64,000 bases of DNA from Ardenticatenaceae bacterium. Its GTDB lineage: Bacteria; Chloroflexota; Anaerolineae; Promineifilales; Promineifilaceae. The DNA is taken from assembly GCA_020634455.1 (NCBI GenBank), contig JACKBQ010000002.1, forward strand, positions 930,001 to 994,000. Reading direction: 5' to 3'. Shown here piece after piece: positions 26,570 to 35,288 of this stretch. Numbering within the stretch: position 1 is the stretch's first letter; every line of letters starts with the position of its first letter. The notes beneath the pieces are model-generated. The model was not told the DNA's origin, searched no databases, and worked only from the letters and a program-made list of their open reading frames with translations. A program made the translations under genes and the position numbers.

Positions 26570-26639
26570 TGTCATTCTGAGTGAAACGAAGAATCCCATT
26601 CAACTTGGTCGGGATGCTTCACTTCGTTCAGCATGACAA
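26570..26639. repeat. Imperfect long hairpin of the GTCATTCTGAGYGAA type
   Basis: GTCATTCTGAGTGAAACGAA and a complementary TTCGTTCAGCATGAC arm flank a short loop in the 87-bp gap between the two YYY genes. Comparable GTCATTCTGAG...CTCAGAATGAC elements are widespread in environmental bacterial genomes as short palindromic repeats (from memory, not searched). Confidence 0.55.
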
Positions 26640-26644
26640 TTGCC

Positions 26645-29600
26645 TTAGTTACTCAAAGAAATTGCCTCGTTATCCAATACTTTATACACGCTCGTCCCCG
26701 CATTCCTGTACACCTCTGCCAAAATGCCCATTTGCACCATCTGGTCGAACTTGTTCAGCCCGGCAGGTGGATATAGCACCCACTCCAATTGCCCCACGTA
26801 GACGTAGCCCACGTCGTACTTGGCCAGGATGGTTTGCGCTTCTGGCAGGTTGGTCGTGCTGTAGAGCGTGGCCACGTCACGCAAGCGCTGGTCAATGAAC
26901 TGGCCGGGCAAAATAGCCCGCTGCTGCCGCTGGTGTCCACTCCAGCCAATGATGCCGGGCAGGCCGGTATACATGGAAACCCGGTTGGTGATAGAGCGGT
27001 AATAGTTGTCGCTGTACCCTTCGGCCACAACGGGCGAACCGGGGATGTTTAACTGCATCCATTTGAGCGCCTCGTAATCAAACGAGAGGGGCACGTTGCC
27101 GCCCAGCCCCTGGCTTTCAAAATAGTTGGCGTAGGGCATGAAGGCCATGCCGTCCAGCGTAAGCGGCGCTTCCTGGCTGAGGCGTACCTGCCATTTGGCC
27201 TTGATCGCCAGCGGCGGGTACAGTGCGGCAGCGGCGACGAGGACGCCCAGCACAGCTAGCCACGCTTTGCGAGCAAACTGTTGCTTTTGGATGGAGGGCC
27301 AGGCCCAAACGGCCGTTACGCCCGCCACCACGCTCAAAATTAGCCACACCTGCATGTAAAATTTGAAGACGGTGTTCATCCGTCCCACGGTGTTTTCCAC
27401 CACGAAAAACTCGACAAACAGGGTAATACCCAGTGCCGAGGCAATCAAAATCAGCACGATGCGCCGCGCGACGGGCAAATTTGGCCGCAAACCGAGCAAT
27501 CCCGCCGCGATGGTGAGCGTAAGCACCACCGGGGCAATCCAGTACCCCATTCGGAACAAAATGAGCAGCAAAACGATATACAAACCAAGGGCCAACAGCA
27601 AAGGAACGGCAGCCGGTTCCCACTGCCGTTTGCCTTCTTCGGTCCAGGTGCGCGTCCAGGCGCGGAACTCGCGCGCCAGATGAGTGAGGACAAAAAAGAG
27701 GAACAGACCGTAAACGATCAGGTAGTTGCCCAGGTAGCTTTTGGAGCCATCCCAGGGCGCAATGGAGCTAAAGCCTGCGCCGAAGTTGGTGCTGAATGGC
27801 CAAAACAGCAGCAAAGCCAGGCTGATGAGCACGGCCGTTTTCAGCCCAATTTGCCCCAAAAGTTGTAAGGAGAAGGTACGGCCGTTCTCTTCCACCACCG
27901 CATACATCACCGCCAGCGCCCCAATCACCGCGTAGGTGGGCAAATCCCAAATGTTGGTCGCTTGCAGCACGCCAATCGCCAACGCCCCGACGAACCAGAT
28001 GAGCGCCGTTTCCCACCAGGATGTGGAGATTGGAGGTTGGAGACTGGGGATTGGAGACTGCGCAGTCTCCAATCCCCAGTCTCTAGTCTCTTTTGCTTTG
28101 AACACCAACGCCACCGCCCACGCCAGTGCCAACATCGTTAGCGGCAGGGCGATCATGTGGGCGTGCAGGTCGCCGTACAGGAAGGTGAAGAAGGGGAATT
28201 CAGTGATGGGGCCAGCCTCGCCCGGATCGTAGTTGAGGGCGCGTGAGGCGAGGAAGAACCAGTCGCCAGTGTAAATGGGCGCGGGCGTGCCGCTGAGTAC
28301 TTTGAAACCGCCGTCGAGGGTACGAACGGCCGTTCCCACCAGCGGTATCGTCTCTTCCAGAGTCGGATTGCCCGCCTGGTACCATGCATTGGTGAGCACC
28401 CCCACCTGCCCCAGGTTGCCTAGCAGAATGGCCAGGGTGAGGGCGATGAGGCCCGCGTAAACCGCCTTCTTGTGGAGTTTAGAGACTAGAGGCTGGAGAC
28501 TATTTTTAGTCTCTAATCTCCAGTCTCCAATCTCTCGCCGCCAGACGACCAAATCATACGCAATGCTAAACACCGCCATGCCCGTAAAGCTAAACAGCAT
28601 GGACAAGTTCAGGTTGTAGGCGACGGTGGGGACGATGCCCAGTAGCTTGGTGAGCACGCCCGTGTAAACGAAGCCGTAGTAGTAATAGTTGAGGTAGCCC
28701 CCGGCAAACCAGGGGTCATAGGGCGGGAAGGTGGCGGATTTGAGAACGGCCGTAAAATAAGTCAAATCCATCGGTTTTTCGCCGCCCCAGATCACGTCCC
28801 ACACGTCCGGGTTGCGCAGGCGGATGAGGATGGCCAGCAGGTACAGTCCCACCGCAATCAGCTCCACCACGCCGATGAACGCCAGATTTTGCCCCACCCA
28901 GGTGCGAATTTCGCCGCCGCGCCGGAGCAGTACCAGTCCACTCAAAATGACGATAATGAGCAGTGCCAGCAAATGTGTGCCCCGTGCATTGAGGAAAAGC
29001 CCCGCGCTGGCCGTCAGCCAGACAAAGTAGGAGATGAGCAAAATGGAGAGGATGCGCGAGAAAATGTAGCCCCGGCTGGGCAGCCAGCGCAAAATGGCGA
29101 AGGTGAGCGGGAAGGTGACCAATCCCAGTGCCACCACCGCCAGCCACCACACAACCGCCGCCAGCCCCGGATTTTGTGATAGCACGCCGTCCGGGTTGAA
29201 CAGGTCGCTGAAGGTGCCGTTGTTGCGTTGGGTGGTAACGGCCGTTTCCGACAGCATCAGCCCGTTCACCGCCTCCGTCGCCTGGCCGGGATTCATAAAG
29301 ACCATTTGGTTCAAATCCGCCTCGCCCAGAATGGCGACTGTGTTCGCTCGGCTGTAATCGGCCGTCTTGGCAAAAATCCAGACCGGGGGATGGTCGTAGA
29401 CGCTAAACGCTTCCTCAGCGGCCAAATCGCCGGGTGGCGGCCAGCCAATCTCCGGCAGTTGCCCCCAGCCAATCTGCCCGGTGGTGTCGCTAATGTACAG
29501 CGGCCCGATTTGCAGCGGCGCGTGGAATTCGGCCACCAGCTCAAAGCCCAGCTCGCCGCTGAACAGTGCCTCGTAGTAGCGCATGGTCATTGGGTAGGTG

Positions 29601-31732
29601 AGCGGAATCCGGGGCAGCGACCAGACGGCGCGTTGGCTGCTCAGAAAGATGTAATCGGCTTCTTCCAGCCATTCAACCATCGAGTCCCGTTTTTCGGGCG
29701 TGTCGGCCCCGGTAATGGGCAATGGCTCGCCGCCCACGGCGGTGTAGTAGCCGCCGTAGCCGCTGTGTCCGTTGACATCGTAGGGCAGGCTGGCGTCCCA
29801 ATGTTCGTTCAGGGTGGCGCTGGTTTGGGCCAGCACGGGGGTGCCTGCGACCAATTCCAGGGTGATTTGTTGGGGGGTGTTGGCGGGTACGGCCGTTTCT
29901 GGCAAACCTAATGTGTAGCTGGCCGGGTCATCGGCAACCAGCAAATCTGTGCTTTGGCTGGCACCATTGAGCATGGTGGCTTGCAAGGTGACGGGTTGCG
30001 TTTGGCCATTTCTGGCTTGGCTGGCAATGGATAGTTTGTTGAGGCGAACGGCCGTAATCACCCCATCTTCTGGCAGCGTGGTAGATATGTAAAATGGATT
30101 GCCCCCTGGCTGAAATTCATATTCGCGCAGGGCGACATTTATGGTTTTCGTTTGCCCGTTGGCTTCGTAAATGAGAGTTGCCCCAGAGGGCACATTCTCA
30201 AAAATCCATTCAGAGGCAGCCAGGCGGGTAACTGGTTCGCGGTAAATTTGGACAAAGGCGTTGGCCCACAAAAAGCTGGGTACCGTCACCAAAAGAATGA
30301 GGGCGGCGGCGATGGTTTGTTTTAGGCTGCGCCGCTGTTCGCTTTGCTGCGCCCGCTGCCAGATAGTCCACAGCGCCCAGCCAGCCAGCAAAAAGAAGGT
30401 GGGGTAAATTGGCAAAAAGTAGCGGATGGATTTAACCCAGCGGGTAGCCATGAACAAGAAGTAGAGCAGGCTCCAGCTAACTGGGATGGCGTGAATCAGC
30501 CAATCGGGCCGCCCGCGCACGATGCGCCACAAGGCCCAAAATAGCCCTGCCCAGGCTGCCAGCCCGGCGGTGATGCCCATGCCGTAAAGCACCATGTTGG
30601 TGAAGGGGAAAACGATCGCATCTCTATCTACCCACTGCACGGCGGGGGGGAAAACTGCTTCTGGGCTTTGTTGCTGCTGAATTTCGTCCATGTTGCTGCG
30701 CCACTGGGGGTTAAAGCCCATGATGGAGCGTAGCCAGACGGAAATTGCTCCAGGATCTTCGCCGGTTTGGGTGATGAGTTCATTGCGGGCGATGGTGGCG
30801 TCGGCAAAGGCGTATGGTTGGGCCAGGCGGAAGATGACCAGCGAGACGGTGGCGGCGACCAGCACGCCCAAAAAGACGCGCTGAAAATCGAGTGCGCCGT
30901 GGCTGGTTTGCCGCAAACTTTGCCAGGTGTGTCCCCGGCGCAGCAGCCAGGCGACGGCGGCAATGTTAATAATCACTGCCAGCGGAGCCACGTTGATGCG
31001 GGAGGCAACGGCCAGCCCCAAACTGAGTCCAAATAAAATCCACCAGTGGAGCTGCCAGTTTGCTTTTTCATCGCCAAAGCTGGCGGCGCGTACGGCCGTA
31101 TACACTGCCAGTGTCGTAAAAAAGGCGGCCCAGTTGTCCATTGTAAAAAAGTGGGACTGCTGGATGGCCATAACGGCCGTTCCCTGGAAAAACGCGGCCA
31201 GCAAGCCCGCCTGCCAGCTGTACAGCCGTCGCCCAATCAAAAAGGTTAGAAAAACGGTGAACAAATCCACAAGGGCGGATAGGAAACGGCCGCTTTGCTG
31301 TAAGCCGTAAAAGGTGTTGTACGTTTGGGTGCAAAATTTCAGGGCAAAATTGTTACAGGCAGAGGTCGCCCATTCGGCAAAGTAGCGGGTGAACGTCATG
31401 GGGAAGTTGCCGTAGACGTAAAACCCTTTGTCTACGTTGTACGGATTCAGCGGCGATTCTGAGGTGCGCAAATATTGGCCAAAGCTTTCGGGGGGGCGCA
31501 GGCGGCTGGCAACGTCCATCAGGAAAAATTCGTCGGGATGTAAAAAGTGGCCTTCGCCCCAGGTTAGCCCGGTAAAGCGAAAAGTGCCTGCCATTCCCAG
31601 GATGAGCAGCAAAAACAGGACGCTGATTGATTCCCAGGAAAATCGCTTCCGTGTTGCTTTTACAGATTCGGTTGGGGTGGAAACGGCCGTTTCTGGGGCT
31701 ACTTCCTGGTTGTTTTCTTCACCAATGTTCAT
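26645..31732 (-). CDS. Giant membrane protein: GT-C glycosyltransferase region fused to a Chlor_Arch_YYY (DUF2298) domain
   Basis: This 1695-residue protein has a first helix at about residues 34-55 and a GT-C acidic motif right after it (HFLHPDEFF, Asp67-Glu68), followed by many membrane helices and a beta-rich outer region (about 500-830). A YYY domain covers about 880-1690, with GGYLNYYYYGFVYTGVLTK, YGDLHAHMIALPLTMLALAW and RMNTVFKFYMQVW. TIGR03662 includes a class with an extra N-terminal region. Two heptamer hairpin copies add residues about 1066-1087 and 1214-1236. I start at ATG 31732 because the 32 preceding residues are unlike a membrane-protein N-terminus. It heads the minus-strand glycosylation cluster. 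Confidence 0.87.
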   Translation of the reverse strand: MNIGEENNQEVAPETAVSTPTESVKATRKRFSWESISVLFLLLILGMAGTFRFTGLTWGEGHFLHPDEFFLMDVASRLRPPESFGQYLRTSESPLNPYNVDKGFYVYGNFPMTFTRYFAEWATSACNNFALKFCTQTYNTFYGLQQSGRFLSALVDLFTVFLTFLIGRRLYSWQAGLLAAFFQGTAVMAIQQSHFFTMDNWAAFFTTLAVYTAVRAASFGDEKANWQLHWWILFGLSLGLAVASRINVAPLAVIINIAAVAWLLRRGHTWQSLRQTSHGALDFQRVFLGVLVAATVSLVIFRLAQPYAFADATIARNELITQTGEDPGAISVWLRSIMGFNPQWRSNMDEIQQQQSPEAVFPPAVQWVDRDAIVFPFTNMVLYGMGITAGLAAWAGLFWALWRIVRGRPDWLIHAIPVSWSLLYFLFMATRWVKSIRYFLPIYPTFFLLAGWALWTIWQRAQQSEQRRSLKQTIAAALILLVTVPSFLWANAFVQIYREPVTRLAASEWIFENVPSGATLIYEANGQTKTINVALREYEFQPGGNPFYISTTLPEDGVITAVRLNKLSIASQARNGQTQPVTLQATMLNGASQSTDLLVADDPASYTLGLPETAVPANTPQQITLELVAGTPVLAQTSATLNEHWDASLPYDVNGHSGYGGYYTAVGGEPLPITGADTPEKRDSMVEWLEEADYIFLSSQRAVWSLPRIPLTYPMTMRYYEALFSGELGFELVAEFHAPLQIGPLYISDTTGQIGWGQLPEIGWPPPGDLAAEEAFSVYDHPPVWIFAKTADYSRANTVAILGEADLNQMVFMNPGQATEAVNGLMLSETAVTTQRNNGTFSDLFNPDGVLSQNPGLAAVVWWLAVVALGLVTFPLTFAILRWLPSRGYIFSRILSILLISYFVWLTASAGLFLNARGTHLLALLIIVILSGLVLLRRGGEIRTWVGQNLAFIGVVELIAVGLYLLAILIRLRNPDVWDVIWGGEKPMDLTYFTAVLKSATFPPYDPWFAGGYLNYYYYGFVYTGVLTKLLGIVPTVAYNLNLSMLFSFTGMAVFSIAYDLVVWRREIGDWRLETKNSLQPLVSKLHKKAVYAGLIALTLAILLGNLGQVGVLTNAWYQAGNPTLEETIPLVGTAVRTLDGGFKVLSGTPAPIYTGDWFFLASRALNYDPGEAGPITEFPFFTFLYGDLHAHMIALPLTMLALAWAVALVFKAKETRDWGLETAQSPIPSLQPPISTSWWETALIWFVGALAIGVLQATNIWDLPTYAVIGALAVMYAVVEENGRTFSLQLLGQIGLKTAVLISLALLLFWPFSTNFGAGFSSIAPWDGSKSYLGNYLIVYGLFLFFVLTHLAREFRAWTRTWTEEGKRQWEPAAVPLLLALGLYIVLLLILFRMGYWIAPVVLTLTIAAGLLGLRPNLPVARRIVLILIASALGITLFVEFFVVENTVGRMNTVFKFYMQVWLILSVVAGVTAVWAWPSIQKQQFARKAWLAVLGVLVAAAALYPPLAIKAKWQVRLSQEAPLTLDGMAFMPYANYFESQGLGGNVPLSFDYEALKWMQLNIPGSPVVAEGYSDNYYRSITNRVSMYTGLPGIIGWSGHQRQQRAILPGQFIDQRLRDVATLYSTTNLPEAQTILAKYDVGYVYVGQLEWVLYPPAGLNKFDQMVQMGILAEVYRNAGTSVYKVLDNEAISLSN
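28024..28091. repeat. Heptamer hairpin element, copy B, in-frame inside the giant GT-C/YYY gene
   Basis: GGAGATTGGAGGTTGGAGAC and the complementary GTCTCCAATCCCCAGTCTC arm nearly abut (central CTGCGCAG). The coding-strand peptide is KETRDWGLETAQSPIPSLQP. The insertion point matches copy A in the neighbouring paralogue. Confidence 0.85.
28473..28535. repeat. Heptamer hairpin element, copy C, in-frame inside the giant GT-C/YYY gene
   Basis: TGGAGTTTAGAGACTAGAGG and complementary CTCTAATCTCCAGTCTCC arms are separated by a short A/T loop. The coding-strand peptide is REIGDWRLETKNSLQPLVSK. The neighbouring paralogue has no insert at the corresponding site. Confidence 0.85.
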
Positions 31733-31845
31733 AGATAAATATTCTTGTTGCAAGGTTGCACCTTTATACACCAGTATCCTTGCAGGTAGCTTACAATTTA
31801 ATCGGTTTCGTCTTAAAAAAGCCAACACAACCGCTGCATTTTAGC

Positions 31846-31863
31846 GAAAAGCGGCCGCTTTTC
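31846..31863. promoter_or_regulatory. Perfect 18-bp palindrome in a divergent intergenic region
   Basis: GAAAAGCGGCCGCTTTTC reads the same on both strands. It sits in the 297-bp gap between two divergent genes (31732 minus, 32030 plus), where a dimeric regulator or a short hairpin could act. Its centre is GCGGCCGC rather than the common ACGGCCGT. Confidence 0.4.
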
Positions 31864-32029
31864 AACTCTGCAACTGATTCTTGTCATAAAAAGGGCATGA
31901 AATTTGTGCTGAAAATCCTCTTTTCGGTATGTTACAATCGTGTCTTAATGTGGATGAATTGAGCAGTAGATGTTTCTTTCGTTAGAAAACGTCATAGTCG
32001 TTGTGTGAAAATCAGGAGGGAAAACCGTC

Positions 32030-33805
32030 ATGTCATCGTCGTTCAACCGTTTTGCATCTTTCATTCTTCTGACAACAATAATCTTCTGGGGAATGGTGGC
32101 AAAGGCCGATTTTGGGTCAAACGCGGCCCAAAATGCCAATAGCTGCCTTTCTGGAACCGGGTGGATGCTTGCGTACAAACCAGCCTCATCAGAATTAATT
32201 GCAGAAATTGAGCAGGCGATGGCTAGCCAGGGGCTTGCGGCTGACGTGGCTGCCAGAGAAGTGGGAGAGACAGATTCTTGTGGCGAATTTGTGCTTCAAG
32301 CCACGGATTTTAGCATTGTTTTTTCCCAGACGAATGGTTTAACACCAGAACAAATTGCGCGAATCATCTACCAGGCATTGCCAGTTGAACCAGTTTTGAA
32401 AGCGGGTACCGTGGATGTACGATTTGAAGCTGATGCGGCGTTACAATTTTTGCAGTTCAATCCGGTTACAAAGGCGCTCTCTTTTACTTCTGAGCGCACC
32501 CCGCTTGAGGTGGCTCTGTCCCTGACTGATGAAGTTTCCTTGTTGTCTGAGGTTGAGGCGATTACGGCCGTTCCTGCCACAGACCTGTTTAACCAAAATG
32601 TGCTAGTAGTAGTTTATGACCCCCTCTTAAACAACGGCCAGCGATTGAGCGATTTTCTTGGTTGGAATAACCATGCTGATCTAACCACAGGAACCGTCAC
32701 CCATTTTAGCCAAAGCTCCAACAATCGGTTGAATTATTCAGTAGTGGAAACGATAATTGTGGATGGCTGGCCACAAAAGATTGATGGCTTTGTTTACACA
32801 GAAGAAGAATACCTTGCCGTGTATAGCGGACAAGCAAGCTCGCACCAACCAGATAATGTTGATTACAATGCCATCGTAAATGACCCACAGCTCGATATAT
32901 GTGGAAAAGCAAATAGAGGCGAAATTGACGAAGTATGGATTTATAATGGACCCTGGTTTGGCTTTTGGGAATCCACCTTGGTGGGACCGGGTGGTTACTG
33001 GTATAACTCTAACCCAGTACCTGGCCCATACGATTGCACAGAACTGGTTCCGATTATGGGACCAAGCCCTGAGCGAGGGCTTGAATCGGCGGTGCATAAT
33101 TTTGGACATCGTACAGAATCTACGATGAGCCAAGTTTATGGTAGCTGGGTGCAAAATCGCATTGCACATGGCTGGGAAGCATTTGCCTTAACAATGGCGC
33201 TTGCGCCAGACTTTAGTTACAGTGGTTGTGGCAACACCCATTACCCGCCTAATGGCGCAAATGATTACGATTACGGGAATCTTGGAACCGCTTTGACAAA
33301 TTGCGACGATTTTTGGAATTATCCAGAACTTAGCAACCCGCCAGACGTGGCGCAGGCGGTGACTTGCAATACTTGGGGCTGTAATGAAGTTGGGTACCAA
33401 AACTACTGGTACACACGATTACCTGCAAACGATGGTTGCGACGTTGACAATGTGGCCAATGATTGGTGGCAATATTTTGTGCATCCAGAATTGGCGAATA
33501 ATCCATCTGCACTTTGTTCAGCGACGCCAACCCCCACGCCTACGAATACGGCCACACCAACGAACACCCCACGTCCAACCAATACGCCGACGGCAACCCC
33601 AACCAACACACCAACCGCTACAAATTCGCCTACGCCAACGCACACGGCAACAAATACACCCACGCCAACCGAAACTTCAGTGAACACACCGACGCCGACT
33701 CCAACCCACACTGCGACACCGACCATTGTGCCTTCCATTACACCCACGATTGATGTTGGCTCTGGTGAAGATCATTTTGTTTATTTACCTATGATTCAAA
33801 AGTAG
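32030..33805 (+). CDS. Secreted protein of unknown function with Thr/Pro-rich stalk
   Basis: A signal peptide (about residues 1-26) precedes an N-terminal region (about 40-200) and a central domain with aromatic- and glycine-rich segments (GEIDEVWIYNGPWFGFWEST, PSPERGLESAVHNFGHRTES, WGCNEVGYQNYWYTRLP). The conserved-looking NFGHRTES and WEAFAL motifs hint at an enzyme or binding domain, but I cannot name it. A stalk of TPT/NTPT repeats (about 500-575) leads to the C-terminal VYLPMIQK. A strong AGGAGGG lies 9 nt before the ATG. Only one ACGGCCGT copy occurs in the gene, low for this window. An FkbM methyltransferase follows after 7 bp. Confidence 0.8.
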   Translation: MSSSFNRFASFILLTTIIFWGMVAKADFGSNAAQNANSCLSGTGWMLAYKPASSELIAEIEQAMASQGLAADVAAREVGETDSCGEFVLQATDFSIVFSQTNGLTPEQIARIIYQALPVEPVLKAGTVDVRFEADAALQFLQFNPVTKALSFTSERTPLEVALSLTDEVSLLSEVEAITAVPATDLFNQNVLVVVYDPLLNNGQRLSDFLGWNNHADLTTGTVTHFSQSSNNRLNYSVVETIIVDGWPQKIDGFVYTEEEYLAVYSGQASSHQPDNVDYNAIVNDPQLDICGKANRGEIDEVWIYNGPWFGFWESTLVGPGGYWYNSNPVPGPYDCTELVPIMGPSPERGLESAVHNFGHRTESTMSQVYGSWVQNRIAHGWEAFALTMALAPDFSYSGCGNTHYPPNGANDYDYGNLGTALTNCDDFWNYPELSNPPDVAQAVTCNTWGCNEVGYQNYWYTRLPANDGCDVDNVANDWWQYFVHPELANNPSALCSATPTPTPTNTATPTNTPRPTNTPTATPTNTPTATNSPTPTHTATNTPTPTETSVNTPTPTPTHTATPTIVPSITPTIDVGSGEDHFVYLPMIQK

Positions 33806-33812
33806 ATTTTTT

Positions 33813-34613
33813 ATGCTCTCACGTTTGAAATATTACCTATCGTCTATTCCTACGCTGCTTTACCACATTAAAAATTGGTCCGCATTTATTGCTATAGTTG
33901 CCAAGGCCAGGCCAACCATTGTGAAGCTAAGGAACGGCCAACAGGTGAAGGTGCGCAGCTTGATGGATATTTGGATTGTCAAGGAGACGTGCCTGGATAA
34001 AGATTATGAGGTCAATGGCGTTCCCATTGCGGATGGTTGGCAGGTGGTGGATATTGGCGCAGGCTTGGGGGATTTTGTGCTGTCGGCGGCTAACGAACGG
34101 CCGAATTGCAAAATTTGGGCCTTCGAACCGTTTCCTGAATCATTTGAGCTGCTGCAAGAAAATATTGCATTGAATCAGATTAAAAATGTACAGGTGGTGC
34201 AAACGGCCGTTAGCAGTCAATCTGGCCCTATGAAAATGTTCCTCACTGGCGCGGCCGTACAGCATATTGCCTCAAATGAATATTCGCCAGATACTGCTGG
34301 CAATGCTCATGAGATCGAAGTGCAAAGTCAATCAATCAACGACCTTTTTTCGGCAGATGGTATGACCCATTGCCACTTTTTAAAAATGGATTGTGAGGGT
34401 GGGGAGTTCGATATTTTGTTGAATGCAAAACCGGAAACCCTGGCCAAGATTCATCACATTTGTTTGGAATATCATGATAACGCCACATCTTTTAGCCACG
34501 TCGATCTTGAAAAATTCCTGAAGGCCAGTGGTTTTAACGTGCGGACCACGCAAAACCCGGTTCATCATTACCTCGGTTTTCTTTATGCCGAAAATCTGCG
34601 TTTTGAGGCTTGA
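33813..34613 (+). CDS. FkbM-family SAM-dependent methyltransferase
   Basis: This 266-residue protein has the FkbM methyltransferase pattern: VVDIGAGLGDFVLSAA for SAM binding, IWAFEPFPESFELLQENIALN, VVQTAVSSQSGPMKMFL, and FLKMDCEGGEFDIL followed by ICLEYHD near the C-terminus. The family methylates sugars or other small substrates, often in surface glycan or natural-product clusters. Seven bases separate it from the secreted-protein gene, so it is probably co-transcribed and may modify that protein or its glycan (inference). Confidence 0.88.
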   Translation: MLSRLKYYLSSIPTLLYHIKNWSAFIAIVAKARPTIVKLRNGQQVKVRSLMDIWIVKETCLDKDYEVNGVPIADGWQVVDIGAGLGDFVLSAANERPNCKIWAFEPFPESFELLQENIALNQIKNVQVVQTAVSSQSGPMKMFLTGAAVQHIASNEYSPDTAGNAHEIEVQSQSINDLFSADGMTHCHFLKMDCEGGEFDILLNAKPETLAKIHHICLEYHDNATSFSHVDLEKFLKASGFNVRTTQNPVHHYLGFLYAENLRFEA

Positions 34614-34728
34614 GCCTTGGCGATTTTGAAAACCGCAGATTTCACAGATTACACAGATTTTTCTCTGGATGTCTTTAACGCTTTGCGCTTTTGCGCGAGT
34701 TTTTAATGGACTCACCCTTTTTCTTTGT

Positions 34729-35037
34729 CTAGCGGTTCAAAACCAGCAGTAAAATGAGCGCCGCCATCGCCGAAGTACCCAACTGCACCACAGCAAAAAC
34801 GGCCACCCATAGCAGCCTCTTTCCGCTAGAAAAGCCCTCAGTTTTGCGGAAAACCAAAAAGATGGCAACTCCGGCGTCTAGCAACAGCAGAAGCGCCAGC
34901 AGGAACACGGCCGTTTCCGCCGTGGCTGTGGAGGCAGATTCCAACGCTACGCCTGCGCCAATGATGAGTAACAGAGAGAAAATGACGGTGGCGGCCCAGA
35001 TTACGGCCGTATAAATGGCGACCTTTTTAGTTGACAT
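34729..35037 (-). CDS. Small membrane protein, three or four helices, unknown function
   Basis: This 102-residue protein has hydrophobic segments at about 7-30, 42-62 and 74-98 separated by short charged loops (FRKTEGFSSGKR). I recognise no family. It lies alone between repeat-rich gaps and has ACGGCCGT twice, like native genes here. ATG start, no strong Shine-Dalgarno. Confidence 0.6.
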   Translation of the reverse strand: MSTKKVAIYTAVIWAATVIFSLLLIIGAGVALESASTATAETAVFLLALLLLLDAGVAIFLVFRKTEGFSSGKRLLWVAVFAVVQLGTSAMAALILLLVLNR

Positions 35038-35059
35038 AAATACTATTATTACCCCTTCA

Positions 35060-35285
35060 AAAATTAAAAATGGAACACAAAGTTACACAGAGAAAGCCTG
35101 ATTGACTGACAAAATTTATTTAACTGCTGAGAACGCGGAGAGCGCAGAGAAAATAAAGGAGAGAACTCCGCGTCCTCTGCGCGCTCTGCGGTAGAAATCT
35201 GAGATTAGTCAATCAACCAGCAGAGAAAGCGCAGAGTTTCACAGAGAATAAAGAAATCTGCGGAATCTGCGAAATCTGTGGATTT
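35060..35285. repeat. Cluster of CACAGAG / CGCAGAG hairpins
   Basis: The gap between two minus-strand genes is filled with repeat words: AGTTACACAGAG, GAGAACGCGGAGAGCGCAGAG-like, CTCTGCGCGCTCTGCGG and ATCTGCGGAATCTGCGAAATC. An outer stem TGATTGACT (35099-35107) with AGTCAATCA (35207-35215) encloses the inner CGCAGAG stem. The same vocabulary occurs at 10828-10906, 22007-22038, 34631-34662, 45183-45236 and 54921-54987. Confidence 0.65.
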
Positions 35286-35288
35286 TTC

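Noticed and set aside
34614..35288. A tRNA or structured RNA in the repeat-rich gaps flanking the small membrane-protein gene.
   Set aside because: No cloverleaf or TpsiC-like GTTCRANYC pattern is present; the structure is explained by CACAGAG-type repeats.
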